64,000 bases of DNA, taken from NCBI GenBank assembly GCA_037974335.1, contig CM075760.1, forward strand, positions 64,681,860-64,745,859, written 5' to 3'. The notes beneath the pieces are model-generated. The model worked only from the letters and a program-made list of their open reading frames with translations, was not told where the DNA came from and ran no database searches. Positions 43,750 to 53,840 of the stretch are shown piece after piece. The DNA comes from Prionace glauca (lineage: Eukaryota > Chordata > Chondrichthyes > Carcharhiniformes > Carcharhinidae). Both the position numbers and the translations under genes were made by a program. Each line of letters starts with the position of its first letter. The first letter of the stretch is position 1.

Positions 43750-44690
43750 ATGCTGAATTTAGTAACATAAACTTGTCATCAGCGCTGCCAGAGGAAGCAA
43801 TTGGCGTCATATCTGGTGCCGCCAGGAAACAGAATAAATGGAGTAAGACAAAGTCATAAATCACATTCAGCCTGCTCCACCATTTAATAAGATCAGGGCA
43901 AATAAAGTCACCATAGTCCCAGATGAACAAATGTTGTTATTTATTCATCAGATAATAAAAGAATAACAGTGTGATATTGGAAATCTGAAATAAAAACAGG
44001 AAATGCTGGATCAACTCAACAAGTCTGGAGAAAAACATAGTTAACGTTTCAGATTTAAACCATCATCCTCCAGGGATATTCACCTTATTTGTATATTCAC
44101 CAGATTAAGATGCTACAGAAAAGTAAACAGAACAGTGTAAAAGTTGAGGATATTCTTATTGAGCAGCTGAGAATGCTCGAGGAGCCAATTGGCCCACTTA
44201 TGACCTTATTTCCCATATTCTAATCAGTGCGGTCAAGGCAATGGTTATGGTGATGTGAATGAGTCAGTGTGGCTGGATGATCTTATAATTTCAGGTTCTA
44301 GTATCTGTGGTGATTCGGCCTCTGCCAAATTTCCAACTGGTTTGCTCTTTGAGGCGGGCTTGTTTCTCCTGAGGCCTCTCCCACTCTCTGTGTTTGCCAA
44401 AGTGACTCAGCTCACCGATGTGAATAAGCTGTTTTTTCCAACACAAACCTGATTCACATTAGTTCAGAAGGTCATGTCAGATGTAAGAGGAGTCTGTTAT
44501 GCTTAGAAGGAGCTGCGGCAAAGAAGCGGAAGATGAGAATGATGTTAATGATGATTGACAGGAATGCATTGGAACCTTGGCGATTTTGTAGATCGAGTAC
44601 ATTTTACACTTTGAAATCAGAATAACGAGATGCCATTTGGAAATGCACATTTGCTGTCTGCCTATTTTAGGATTTGAAGTATCGCTGATG
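43750..44690. other. intergenic
   Basis: Some LINE-like phrases ('cattcagcctgctccaccatttaataagatc' near 43865) suggest a decayed inverted 3' end. No gene was seen. Confidence 0.4.
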
Positions 44691-44696
44691 TAATGT

Positions 44697-44769
44697 GCCC
44701 GACTAGCTCAGTCGGTAGAGCATGAGACTCTTAATCTCAGGGTCGTGGGTTCGAGCCCCACGTTGGGCG
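44697..44769 (+). tRNA. tRNA-Lys (anticodon CTT)
   Basis: A complete 73-nt cloverleaf: acceptor GCCCGAC/GTTGGGC, D-arm TAGCTCAGTCGGTAGAGCA, anticodon stem with loop CTCTTAA (CTT), T-arm GTGGGTTCGAGCCCCAC and discriminator G. It is essentially the vertebrate tRNA-Lys(CTT) sequence, so it is probably active. It belongs to a loose tRNA group at 29-46 kb. Confidence 0.96.
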
Positions 44770-45494
44770 CCATTATTCTAAAACTTTATTGGGAGAATTC
44801 CATTTCTCCAGAATGTCACCGCTTAAAATGAGTCGTTCACAATCTTGCTTTGTTAATATCTCAATCACTATTTTCTGAATGAAAAGTGCCTCCGCTCCTT
44901 TGGAAGTCGGACAGTTTTGTGCTTAATTCAGTGGACAGTTTTTTTAAAAATCATTTAACACCAGATTTGAACCCAATTGGGAAATATTTGTGTGAGTGGA
45001 AAAAATAAAATCTACTCCATCATTAGCCAGATTTTACCCCGTATCATCATCTCCATCGTCAGAGTTTTGCACCCTATCAATGTCCTTTTACTGTTCTTGA
45101 CGATCTGAACATGACATTTTCAACTCAACGCAAACCTGGCTAATAGTGGAGTAGATTTTACTTTTTCCACTTACACACATAATTTCCAGATTTGGGTTTA
45201 AGATTCGCATTCAGTTATGAAATTTAATAGTACTTGAGAGTTGTGATAAGCTGGTGGTTCCGCGGCTTTACTACAGTAAGGTTTATATAGGAGGATGCCA
45301 ATAATTCTCTTTGAATGTGATGAGCTACAATGAAACTTAATGCAGTAGGAGGTAATGTACTCAGTATTACGGGGGAACCAGCATAGACACTTTAAATATG
45401 AATTGTTGTGGGTAATTGACACGATTACGGAATGGGACTGATTCAAACTGGCAGAAGTATTGCATGATCACTTGCAGGTTTCTGTGGTGTGTTC
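44770..45494. other. intergenic
   Basis: Two short similar phrases (about 44990-45025 and 45140-45195, 'gtagattttacttttccac' related) occur in opposite orientation. No gene was seen. Confidence 0.4.
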
Positions 45495-45566
45495 GGTTCT
45501 GTGGTGTAATGGTGAGCACTCTGGACTTTGAATCCAGCGAACCGAGTTCAAATCTCGGTAGAACCT
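45495..45566 (+). tRNA. tRNA-Gln (anticodon TTG)
   Basis: A 72-nt cloverleaf with acceptor GGTTCTG/TAGAACC, D-arm GTGTAATGGTGAGCAC, anticodon stem CTGGA/TCCAG around CTTTGAA (TTG) and T-arm CCGAGTTCAAATCTCGG. It matches vertebrate tRNA-Gln and looks active. It lies 0.73 kb from tRNA-Lys on the same strand. Confidence 0.95.
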
Positions 45567-45719
45567 TTCTTTAATTTCTCAATTAATCAGATGATTAATT
45601 TGGTGAAGGGCATTTCAATTCAATCACCCCAAATGAATATATGGTATAAACAAGACACGTTCATGGGGCCCGGGAAACTAACATGGGTGATAGGAGAAAG
45701 AGGGTGATGGCAGAAGGCT

Positions 45720-45840
45720 GCCTTTGGGGCTGGAAGCCAGCGTCCAATGGCGTTTCAGAAGAACCTATGCCGGCTCCCCCATTCTTCGTCATTTATATAA
45801 ATTACATAGATGATTATGTGGGGGTAAGATTGGTATCTTG
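45720..45840 (+). mobile_element. LINE remnant (RT palm)
   Basis: The sequence 'ttcttcgtcatttatataaattacatagatgattatgtgg' matches the 'LLFVIYINDLDD' region of CR1-type RT. It is very short and decayed. Confidence 0.5.
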
Positions 45841-45874
45841 AGAATAGATGTTTAAAAATGAACTTTTTTTTCTA

Positions 45875-46310
45875 CCTGCGATACCTGTAATAACCTCAGG
45901 AAGAAATCACACTGCACAACAAAAATATATTCACAGTTCAGCTGCTGGAAAGGGAAGGTGGTTGTGGCGATTAAATAAAGCTTCCACCAATTATTATTCT
46001 GTTCTTTCTAACGAGATCAGTTCCTCGCCTTCAGTTCCTATATTGGAAACTGCTCTCGGTCTGTCTGTTTGAAGTGTGGTGTTTGCCAAAGTTATTCACT
46101 GGTATCAGAGGCGTTTCAACCGGAGCCCAATTTATTCTCTCTCATTCCATGGGGGAATTGTGCGTAATCCCAACAGTGTTCAGTACTGAGACCAGCGAGA
46201 TCCTGATCATTTTGTCGATGTTGAGATCAATCCATTCCCTGACCACTCACTCCTTACCCCTCGCACTGAGCGAAGCGCAGGATAGGATATATTTTATGGC
46301 AAAGATGTGT
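45875..46310 (-). repeat. inverted stray copy of the V54 intron
   Basis: The reverse complement matches most of the intron of V54 (about 53918-54350): shared phrases include 'gctacacatctttgccat', 'ctatcctgcgcttcgctcag' and 'cccccatggaatgagagaga'. Neither the leader nor the V exon accompanies it. Identity by eye is high, so the copying was not ancient. Confidence 0.82.
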
Positions 46311-46620
46311 AGCAAAGAGTGGATCCATTTGCGTTCCACATGCAACATGACTTACATTTATAAATTCTCATCTTGAACATTTCAATTGAAATTCCAAGGC
46401 AAGCAGAGCTTTATGAGCAGAATGGTTCAGATTCCCATCCCCTTTAATATGACCAAGTTGTTTCTGATTTCACTACAGAGGTTGTCTATTAAACAATGAC
46501 TGAACACAGGAGGTGAATGTGAGAAGCTGAAGTTTCCAGTTGAAGAGGTTCCCAGTGTCTCTGAGCAGCTGAACTGGGGAAGCCTTTGGGCAGAGACTGT
46601 CCTGCTGCTATTTCCCTTTC
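46311..46620. other. intergenic
   Basis: No feature was recognised between the intron copy and the CpG-rich segment. Confidence 0.4.
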
Positions 46621-47300
46621 TGGCCACCAGGGGTCGCTGTAATACGCCCAGGCGCTGCTCCGCCCAGTGTCACCTCTTGCCCACACCGGCCCAGCCGCTG
46701 CTCGTTAGCGGAACATCCGGGACTTGAAGAGAGGCGGGGCCAGCCGCCATATTGCCGTGACGTCATTGTCAGCCCTCCCCCCCCCCCGTCGAGGAAAAAG
46801 CGACGGTTCAGAAATGTAGAAAATGAGAGAAATTCCCACCCGGAAATCCCGCCGGGAGCGGAATTAAAATTAAATAAAATACATATTTTTATAAAGCGGC
46901 AGGTGGCGGAACCGCGCATGTGCTGTAGTATTTTCCCAGAGCGCACCGCGCGGGGGTGATTGAAAAACAGACGCAATAAAAACAGAAACGATGTTCCCGA
47001 ATGGAGAAGGAACCGAAAGTCTGACGGGTGAGGATGTGAATAATAATCATCAAGATTCAAAATATTAAAAGATTAAAATGGAACTCCCTGGGCGCATGTG
47101 CGGGAGAGGATTTCAACCAAAGTGCAGCGCGCGGGACGCCGTCTCCCCTGGCAACGCAAGATGGCGGCTGGACTTCTCCCCTGGCAACGCAACATGGCCG
47201 CTGGCCGTCTCCCCTGGCAACGCGGGCGATGGGTGTGATTGTGGCGCAGGCGCAGTGAGGTCTGCCTGCAGCCCATTGTCCAGATTGCCCCCAGTGGATG
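46620..47300. promoter_or_regulatory. CpG-rich segment, possible promoter
   Basis: CpG density is far above the surroundings. It contains a perfect CRE TGACGTCA (near 46757), a C-run, AAGATGGCGGC (YY1-like) at about 47158, and three X-box-like TCTCCCCTGGCAAC motifs. No transcript start or coding exon could be assigned on either strand. It may be a promoter CpG island or a GC-rich repeat; long open frames here are likely composition effects. Confidence 0.5.
47142..47230 (+). repeat. 33-bp tandem repeat carrying RFX-like X-box motifs
   Basis: TCTCCCCTGGCAAC starts at 47142, 47175 and 47208, an exact 33-bp period. The reverse complement GTTGCCAGGGGAGA contains the RFX half-site GTTGCC. Units also share 'GCAAnATGGCnGCTGG'. 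Confidence 0.85.
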
Positions 47301-47518
47301 TGGTCGGGATGGTGCAGCAGATGGAGCAACAATCCCAGTTTCAATGGGGGGAGAGAAGCTGCAATGCTGCTCCCTGTTGTTCACTCCTCTCCCCAGTCTC
47401 AGCATTGCAGAGTGTTGCAAAATCAAAATGACAAAGGCAGCAGCTGTTGCAGTAATAACATCAAATTAATAAAACATGTGATAAACTGCAACAATGAAAA
47501 CCCGCAATCCGATGCAGC

Positions 47519-48290
47519 AACATAAAATTGAAAGTCGCTCTTTCACAGATGATGCCCCAAGACCTCATCTTTCTCTAAAACTTGTAGAACCGTCAGTTTC
47601 CCCTGTCACAGGTGACAGCTGGAGTTACACGAAACGGCACAGTGGTTAACACTGTTACCTCTCAGCGCCAGGGACCCGGGTTCGATTCCTGGCTTGGGTC
47701 ACTGTCCGTGTGTGGAGTTTGCACACCTCCCAGTATCTGCGTGGGTTTCCTCCGTGTGCTCCGGTTTCTTCCCACAGTCCGAAGGACGTCAGCTGCATTT
47801 GCCGTGCTGAATTCTCGATCAGTGTACCCGAATAAGCGCCGTGGTGTGGCGACTAGGGAATTTTCACAGTAACTTAATTGCATTGTGAATGTAAGCCTTA
47901 CTTGTGAATAATAAACTTTACTTCAAAATCTGCGCGTCTAGACACCACCACAAACCACAGCGCATTTAGTTCAAGAGGCGATGTGTGAATTACGGAAGCT
48001 GTAGAACAGAAACAGGCCTTCTGGACCAGAAATTCTGGGATCCATCTCCACTTCATGGATATAGAGGATGTTTTCCTTATCCGGTCACACAGGTTGATGA
48101 TCTGCTTGTAAATTCTTCCAATAAGCCGAATGACAAGTGAAAACAACAGGAGAGTTTCCTGCAGGAGTTACTGCCGGAGGAAATGGAAACAACTGCCCGA
48201 CTTTGTCAGGTATAATCACGGAGCAAGCTAATGGGAATCTCTGGTTATCTAGCGCCACCTCAGGGCATGGTACCTGGTCCATGGCACCTA
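47519..48290 (+). repeat. locus-specific duplicated module, copy 2, split by a SINE
   Basis: This aligns with 18290-18760 on both sides of a SINE at 47.63-47.93 kb: left part to 'gacagctggagttacac', right part from about 47940. It provides the pre-insertion state for the SINE. Confidence 0.7.
47628..47935 (+). mobile_element. HE-type SINE, apparently full length
   Basis: tRNA-like head (acggcacagtggttaacact) with B box GGTTCGATTCC, core 'gtgtggagtttgcacacctc' and 'gcgtgggtttcctccgtgtgctccggtttcttcccacagtcc', and a 3' end 'gtaagccttacttgtgaata' + 'ataaactttacttc'. It is inserted in the duplicated module described above and is among the least decayed SINEs here. Confidence 0.88.
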
Positions 48291-48299
48291 CCGTATTAC

Positions 48300-48560
48300 T
48301 AACTGAAATGTTTTGCTGAGTCTAAATTGTCTGCTTTGTTTTCTACAATGACAACGAAAGAGTTTGGGTCATCAAATTCTATAAATATTCTCATATTCAT
48401 TCCCTAAACTGCCACGTTGCTTTTTTGGTGATGTATTTTTTAGTAATAAACCATTTATTGTAATTAATAGTTTGAGAATTCACCAGGATTTTAGGTTCCG
48501 TTTCAGACTCATTCTGATCACAATGTTTGCCTAACGCTCTGTTATGTTGAGTGAGGCTCT
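48300..48560. other. intergenic
   Basis: The left part shares 'gctgagtctaaattgtctgct' with 19.6 kb as an extension of the duplicated module. No gene was seen. Confidence 0.4.
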
Positions 48561-48563
48561 GAC

Positions 48564-48602
48564 AGTTTTTGTACAGGTTCAGCCCAGCTCTGTGTCTCTG
48601 TG
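48564..48602 (-). other. RSS, 23-bp spacer (V48)
   Basis: On the minus strand: heptamer CACAGAG (48602-48596), 23-bp spacer, nonamer ACAAAAACT (48572-48564). The spacer differs from that of V54 by one base. Confidence 0.92.
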
Positions 48603-48766
48603 GGTCTCAGTGCGCAATAATACACCCCGGAGTCTGTCAGCTCTGTTTTAGACACTTTCAACGGGACGGTGCGGGTTGTATCATTGAACTCCGCTGAGAA
48701 ACGGCCCCCAGGGGATCTCCCTGTGTTCCCAGTGAATTTATTTGTTTGCAGCAGATACTCCATGGT
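48603..48766 (-). pseudogene. TCR V pseudogene (V48), 5'-truncated
   Basis: Only the last third of a V exon is present: MEYLLQTNKFTGNTGRSPGG, then RFSAEFNDTTRTVPLKVSK and DSGVYYCALRP. It is very close to V54 (RFTAELNETTRTVPLQVSK). Framework 1, CDR1 and the core Trp are missing: homology to V54 stops at the Met-Glu codons near 48762. The RSS is perfect, so RAG could still cut here, but the product could not fold as a V domain. Confidence 0.88.
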
Positions 48767-48970
48767 TTCACCAAGATTTCCCAGTTAAACGGCTGCTCGG
48801 AACCCGGGAAACTACTATAAAGGCGGATTTTACAGAGAATGATACATTCAGCATCGCAGAAATAAAGCATCCGGGCAATTTAGTATTTTTATTATGTTCT
48901 AGTTATATTAGCAGTTCATGATCCAGGTCACAGATCTGATTCAGTGAGAGGAGGTGAGAGTGACTTTACT

Positions 48971-49009
48971 GGTTTTTGTACGGGCTGACTGCGCCTCTGT
49001 AACAGTGTG
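48971..49009 (-). other. RSS, 23-bp spacer (V49)
   Basis: On the minus strand: heptamer CACACTG (49009-49003), 23-bp spacer, nonamer ACAAAAACC (48979-48971). The spacer is identical to that of V62. Confidence 0.92.
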
Positions 49010-49447
49010 GGGCTCAGCGCACAGTGATACACGGCAGAGTCAGAGACACGGACCCCGGTCATATTTAATGGAGCAGTTTTCTTGACTTGGTCCAAATCAG
49101 CAGAAAACCGGTCAGGGAAATCTGGAGACCTTTCTCCGCCACTCGTGCCATATTTCTTCAATAAATATCTCGGAGCTTCCCCAGGATATTGGATGTACCA
49201 GAAAAGAGCATTGCCTGTAGATGTTGTTTTGTAACTGCAGTTCAATATTACCGTCTGTCCTTCCTGAACCGTGAATTCAGGCGGCTCCTGGGAAACTGAA
49301 TCTTGGCCGCTGGTTCCTGTAACAACATATAGAATGTGTGAGAAATCTGTGAATAAAAATAACCCATGAAACGCACACTGAGGATTTGAGCTCAGACCCA
49401 CCGGGCAACATGACCATTATTATCAGTAAAGCACACAGGAAACACAT
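49010..49447 (-). CDS. TCR V gene segment (V49), inverted
   Basis: Leader exon 49447-49402 (MCFLCALLIIMVMLPG) with a GTGGGT donor, an 85-bp intron, and V exon 49316-49010 after TTGTTACAG. The domain starts SGQDSVSQEPPEFTVQEGQ, with Cys23 in LNCSYKT, ALFWYIQYPGEAPRYLL (YIQ in place of YRQ), FPDRFSADLDQ and SDSAVYHCALSP (His for Tyr beside the Cys). It is open throughout. It is the inverted paralogue of V62, sharing the leader (MC.LCALLIIMV.LPG), the spacer and the promoter module. Confidence 0.92.
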
Positions 49448-49579
49448 GGATCCTGTTTGGAAGAAAAAGGCGACACTGTTTGAAATGTGTTGTTGTTTCT
49501 AGTCTTGTATCACAGAGTAAACTCAGGTCAGAGGCAGCTTCAATCATTGGGAAACTGGGGGCCGGTTATCAGTGCTGCC

Positions 49580-49607
49580 ATTGGCTGGTGTCTCAGCTCT
49601 GATGTCA
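49580..49607 (-). promoter_or_regulatory. V49 promoter: CCAAT plus CRE-like module
   Basis: Plus-strand ATTGGCT at 49580 and TGATGTCA at 49600 (minus: TGACATCA then AGCCAAT), 130-160 bp upstream of the leader ATG. The spacing equals that at V62. Confidence 0.6.
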
Positions 49608-49619
49608 GCTGTGGACCAT

Positions 49620-50345
49620 TCGCTGTGAGTGAAAGGTTTAATAGGGCTGACACTCACCAATCACATTCCGTCCCTGGCTGTGGGTGTCTACACTTCCTCC
49701 CTCTTTCTCTCTCTCACATTTTCCCTCATTCTGTATGTTCCTGGATTTAACTCGTTTTCCTTCGAACTCATTATGAAAATATTTCTTTGGATCGATTTTT
49801 CTTTCTAATTAATGTGGAAAATTAAGTATTTTGTCAACGATCTGATGAACATGTATTAATGAATGCATCTAGAGCATGACAACAAATAATAATGAGGTGT
49901 TTTATGAATATGGGATAAGTAGTCACGGAACTCCACACTGAGACACGGTTTCACCGGAGTTATTCTTGTCCCGGGAAAGGACAGATTTCAGTCATTATTT
50001 CTACTCAAGGGACTTTAGAATGGGACAACACTGGAGCTGAATTTCACAACAGATCACTTTAGAAATCGCCTTACAGCTAGGTACCTGATCCAGAACGATG
50101 ATGACTACAAATTGATAAAGTTATTCACCCCGGAGATCTGCGTGTTTGTGTGTATTGGATCAGAAAGTAATTGAGTTTGATCCGGGAGTAATCTGAGCGC
50201 CAAATGTCACATTTCTCAACAGTGACGATCGTTAACCTCAGCGAGGGAATACAATTCAGACCGGGCTGTGTTGTGGGCTTAATTCTCTGTATATGTCGAT
50301 AAGATGCAACACTTTTTTATACAGAACCATTGATGATGAACTTAC
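49620..50345. other. intergenic
   Basis: Includes a pyrimidine-rich patch at 49680-49745. No gene was seen between V49 and V50. Confidence 0.4.
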
Positions 50346-50348
50346 ACC

Positions 50349-50387
50349 GGTTTTTGTATGAGGTCCGTGGGAGCCTTATTCACTGTG
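50349..50387 (-). other. RSS, 23-bp spacer (V50)
   Basis: On the minus strand: heptamer CACAGTG (50387-50381), 23-bp spacer, nonamer ACAAAAACC (50357-50349). Confidence 0.93.
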
Positions 50388-50868
50388 GGTCTCAGTGCAC
50401 AGTAATACACGGCGCTGTCTGTCAACTTCAAACCTTTCATGGACAAGTGAAAAGTGCTTTGTTTCAGGCTGAGATTCCCGCTGAAATGCTCAAAGCCGGG
50501 AGCTGTGTCGTTAAACCCATAACTATCGGCTCTGAGCAGATACTGAGGAGCTCGGTGTGGATACTGGCGATACCAGAACAGGCCATAGCTTGTAGCTGAA
50601 CTCGATACAGAGTAATTGCAGGATATTGCTGAATCTTCACCCTCGGCTGTTTCAACTCTTGGTTTCAACTGGGACACCGAGTCTCCGTTACTCATCTCTG
50701 AAGATAAACAGCAGACACACAGTGGGTTAGGATTAAGAGGAAGACAATAATCAAACAGCGATGGGAAAACGAGATTACAAAAGGATTATGATGTACTTTT
50801 GGAAGATTCCAGTTTCACTGACCTGCGATCAGGACAATAACCAGAGTTAGAAATATTTTCACCCTCAT
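50388..50868 (-). CDS. TCR V gene segment (V50), inverted
   Basis: Leader exon 50868-50823 (MRVKIFLTLVIVLIA) with a GTCAGT donor; V exon 50697-50388 after TATCTTCAG, with a 125-bp intron. Landmarks are SNGDSVSQLKPRVETAEGED, Cys23 in ISCNYSV, a fairly long CDR1 (SSSATSYG), LFWYRQYPHRAPQYLL, FEHFSGNLSLKQ and TDSAVYYCALRP. It is open and has a perfect heptamer and nonamer, so it is likely functional. It is the only member of its subgroup in the window. A CCAAT-type ATTGGCT (50964) and an A/T-rich TATAAAA-like stretch lie about 100 bp upstream. Confidence 0.93.
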
Positions 50869-51169
50869 GGTTCCAGACTGAACTCCAGGAACTGAAACAC
50901 GAATCTCTGGCTATAACCGATTTGGAATGTGAGAATTTGAAAGAGAAGGAGTATGCCATACCATTGGCTGGGGTTTATTTCCCCTCCCATTTTATATGGG
51001 CCAATAGAAACTTTCTGAAGAAGAAGGCCGTGATGTTTTGTAAGTGATCACAGAACGCCCTCCCGTGGACAGTACAACCGCATCAGAAACAGACACAGAA
51101 CCAAGAGCCCAGACAGATACACTCCGAGTAACATAGAGACACAGAAATATCCAGTAACAGCTACAATTC

Positions 51170-51470
51170 TGGGAAAGAGGAAACATCCACTCCACATCCA
51201 ACCTGTTAACGTCTCTTACGGTTTGAAAGGTTTTAATAAAGTTGCCTCTTTCTCTTCTAAACTCTAGTGGATGCAAACCCAGCATCACCATCTTTGTAAA
51301 ATAACCTACTCATTCTGGTAATAGTTTTACAAACCTTCGAATATTTTCTAAAGCATTACCATTAAATAAGGAGGCAAGTATTGTGCACAATTCTCCAAAT
51401 ATGGTCTCACAAATACCCTGTATAACGAAAGCATGCCCTGCCTATTTTTGCAATACATTCCCTCATAATA
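51170..51470 (-). mobile_element. old LINE remnant, inverted
   Basis: A minus-strand frame includes LHPLEFRRERGNFIKTFQTV and DRLDVEWMFPL, matching the 'LEFRRMRGDLIETYKM...DRIEVERLFPL' portion of CR1-type ORFs. 'acaattctccaaatatggtctcac' continues upstream in the same orientation. It is decayed. Confidence 0.65.
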
Positions 51471-51634
51471 AGTGATAACATTCTATGTTATTTTCTAATT
51501 AATTGCTGCACTTGTACATTAACCCCTTGTGATTTCTGGACGAGGACAGCCAAATTCATTTATACCTCAGAGTTTCGTGATCGCTCGCCATTTACACATT
51601 AATCTTCTTTCATTTTCAGCATGTCAAAATTGAG

Positions 51635-52305
51635 AACACCATCCACCAGGTACACGGTACATACCCTTGCAACTCGGCTAACGTTGTCTACCTAATACGC
51701 TGCAGGAAAGGATGTCCCGAAGTCTGGTACATTGGGGAGACCATGCAGACGCTACGACAACGGATGAATGAACATCGCTCAACAATCACCAGGCAAGACT
51801 GTTCCCTTCCTGTTGGCGAACACTTCAGCTGTCACGGGCATTCAGCCTCTGACCTTCGGGTAAGCATTCTCCAAGGCGGCCTTCACGACACACGACAGCG
51901 CAAAGTCGCTGAGCAGAGACTGATAGTCAAGTTCTGCACACATGAGAATGGCTTCAACCGAGATTTTGGGTTCATGTCGCACTATCTGTAACCCCCATGA
52001 CTTGCCTGGGTTTGCAACATCTCACTAACTGTACTGTCTGGAGACAATGCACATCTCTTTAACCTATGTTTAATGCTATCTCCACTCACATTGTCTGCAC
52101 ATCTAAGACTTGAATAGCAGGTTAGCTGTAAAGACTCGCATTCTAATCAGTATTCTGTAAACTGTGTGTGTCTTTATATGCCCTTCTCTGACCAGAACTT
52201 TCCACACACCTGACGAAGGAATAGCGTTTCAGAAAGCTTGTGTGTTTACTAGTACGTAAACTGGTTGGACTTTAGCCTGGTGTTGTGAGAATTCTTACTG
52301 CACTG
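51635..52305 (+). mobile_element. Penelope-like element, GIY-YIG endonuclease end
   Basis: An open frame reads NVVYLIRCRKGCPEVWYIGE, then MQTLRQRMNEHRSTI, LPVGEHFSCHGHSASDLRVS and AEQRLIVKFCTHENGFN. This is the C-terminal GIY-YIG nuclease domain of Penelope-like retroelements. The 3' region contains 'cctgacgaaggaatagcgtttcagaaagcttgtg' and 'ggttggactttagcctggtgttgtgag', the usual end of these elements. The reverse transcriptase part is absent. It is a truncated copy. Confidence 0.8.
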
Positions 52306-52389
52306 GCACCGTCAGCAGGCCTGGAAAGCTCCAGTGTACATGGTTCTTCTTATTGGAGGGAATGTGCAAAGGGGCAGTGACCTCAAAGA

Positions 52390-52532
52390 TAAGTTTTTTT
52401 TCTAAATTTGATAAAAATAACAAGACCACCAAGCTAACGGTCAGTTACACCGTGACCTCCGATAGCGTCATGTATTCCTGTGCTATGAAACCCATACTGC
52501 TACAGAGATATAACGCATGCCGTACAAAAACC
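52390..52532 (+). pseudogene. TCR V relic (V52), framework 3 and RSS
   Basis: The frame FSKFDKNNKTTKLTVSYTVT then SDSVMYSCAMKPILLQRYN aligns with the end of V49 (FSADLDQVKKTAPLNMT, SDSAVYHCALSPTLLQRRS). The Tyr next to the Cys is changed to Ser. A heptamer-like CATACTG, a 24-bp spacer and a nonamer ACAAAAACC (52524-52532) remain. The front of the exon is missing. Confidence 0.78.
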
Positions 52533-52539
52533 CCACATT

Positions 52540-53690
52540 GGCAGTTCCAGTTAGCTGCCAGCAGGGCGCGCTCACGCGCCCCTAATTCAGATTCCACAGT
52601 GAGAGTGCCAGAGATTCATCAAATTACAACAAAACACAACACTCAGAAACAGCAACTGATGTGGTACAGTTTCACAGTTACATTAGTTGATGATTCTAAC
52701 TTACATTTGCAATGGACACAACATTGACAAGTCGATTTGAGATTCCGTAACTCCCTTGTTTTGATTTTCAATGCGTTTCTCTGCCCATTTGTTCCTAACT
52801 GTTCTTGCCTTTCCTGGTTTATGGAAATTGTGCGCATTTCCCTTTCCCAGTCTTTAACGTAAACATTTAAAGCTTTTTCTGTTACCTTGTACATTAATTC
52901 AGAACCTCTCTAATACAGCTGCTCAGCTTCCCATCCGCATCACTGTTAAAGATTTTGCAAAGTATTGAAACATTTATGAACACTGACACTCCTCGTCCGA
53001 GTCTACTGGTCCGCAATATGGAATGAACATTTGGCTACCACTGTTACAGACAGGCAAAGTTATAGAATTCCAATGTGACATTATTATTGAGTTCAATTCT
53101 CTCCAGACCAGGTCTACCTGTGACTACACTATCTATGGTAGCCCCGCCCACAGGTTTCCTGTGCTCTTCTCACCCTGACCCGTCTCACCTGCGTTGTTTT
53201 ATTAGAGCATTTATCGGAGATATCGATCTTTTCTGCTTTCCCCTGCTTGGCACTCTTTTGATCAGCAGTCCAATGGGGTGGCAAGCTATATTCCCACTCT
53301 GAAGCAGGATTTCACACACTGCAAAGTTAGAAATTGAGGGAGCATCGTGTGGAAATATCTTAGGCCATTCATTATTCTATCACTTCTAAAGAAGTCGATG
53401 TCTCAACTTAGAAAAAAAATCCTTCCCCACCATAACTGCTTTCCCAAACAGGATTCAAAACAAACTCCTTGTTATGTTGTTGTGAGGATGGATATTGTCA
53501 TTCTCCATGTTAGAACAAAGCCGTCAACGCTCAGGGGACCAGTCGGTTCCTGAAATGACAGTTGAAGGGGAAAGTAATCCCCTGTCGCCGGATGATCAAA
53601 TTCACTTTATTCCTTTCATCTCTCGGCCAATTGTATGAATTGTAAATGAAGGAGCTATGAGATCATTGGTTGCATTGAAGTACATAGAAA
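52540..53690. other. intergenic
   Basis: About 1.1 kb with no gene or named repeat that I can support. Confidence 0.4.
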
Positions 53691-53713
53691 CTTGAAGCTG
53701 ATTAGACGTCGCC

Positions 53714-53740
53714 TGATGACATTTTCAGCAGTAAACCAAT
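53714..53740 (+). promoter_or_regulatory. V54 promoter: CRE-like plus CCAAT module
   Basis: TGATGACA at 53714 and CCAAT at 53736, about 100 bp upstream of the leader ATG, in the same order and nearly the same spacing as upstream of V62. Confidence 0.5.
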
Positions 53741-53840
53741 CAACAGGGGCCCGGATATGACTCGATCTTTTCCACTCTTGACTAAAAAAACTTCAGATTC
53801 AACCCGTTCTGGTCAAATTCGCCGCGAGCTCCCTACAAAC

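Noticed and set aside
46608-47431. 100-150 codon frames on both strands of the CpG-rich segment
   Set aside because: GC-rich DNA has few stops; no conserved domain or splice context was seen.
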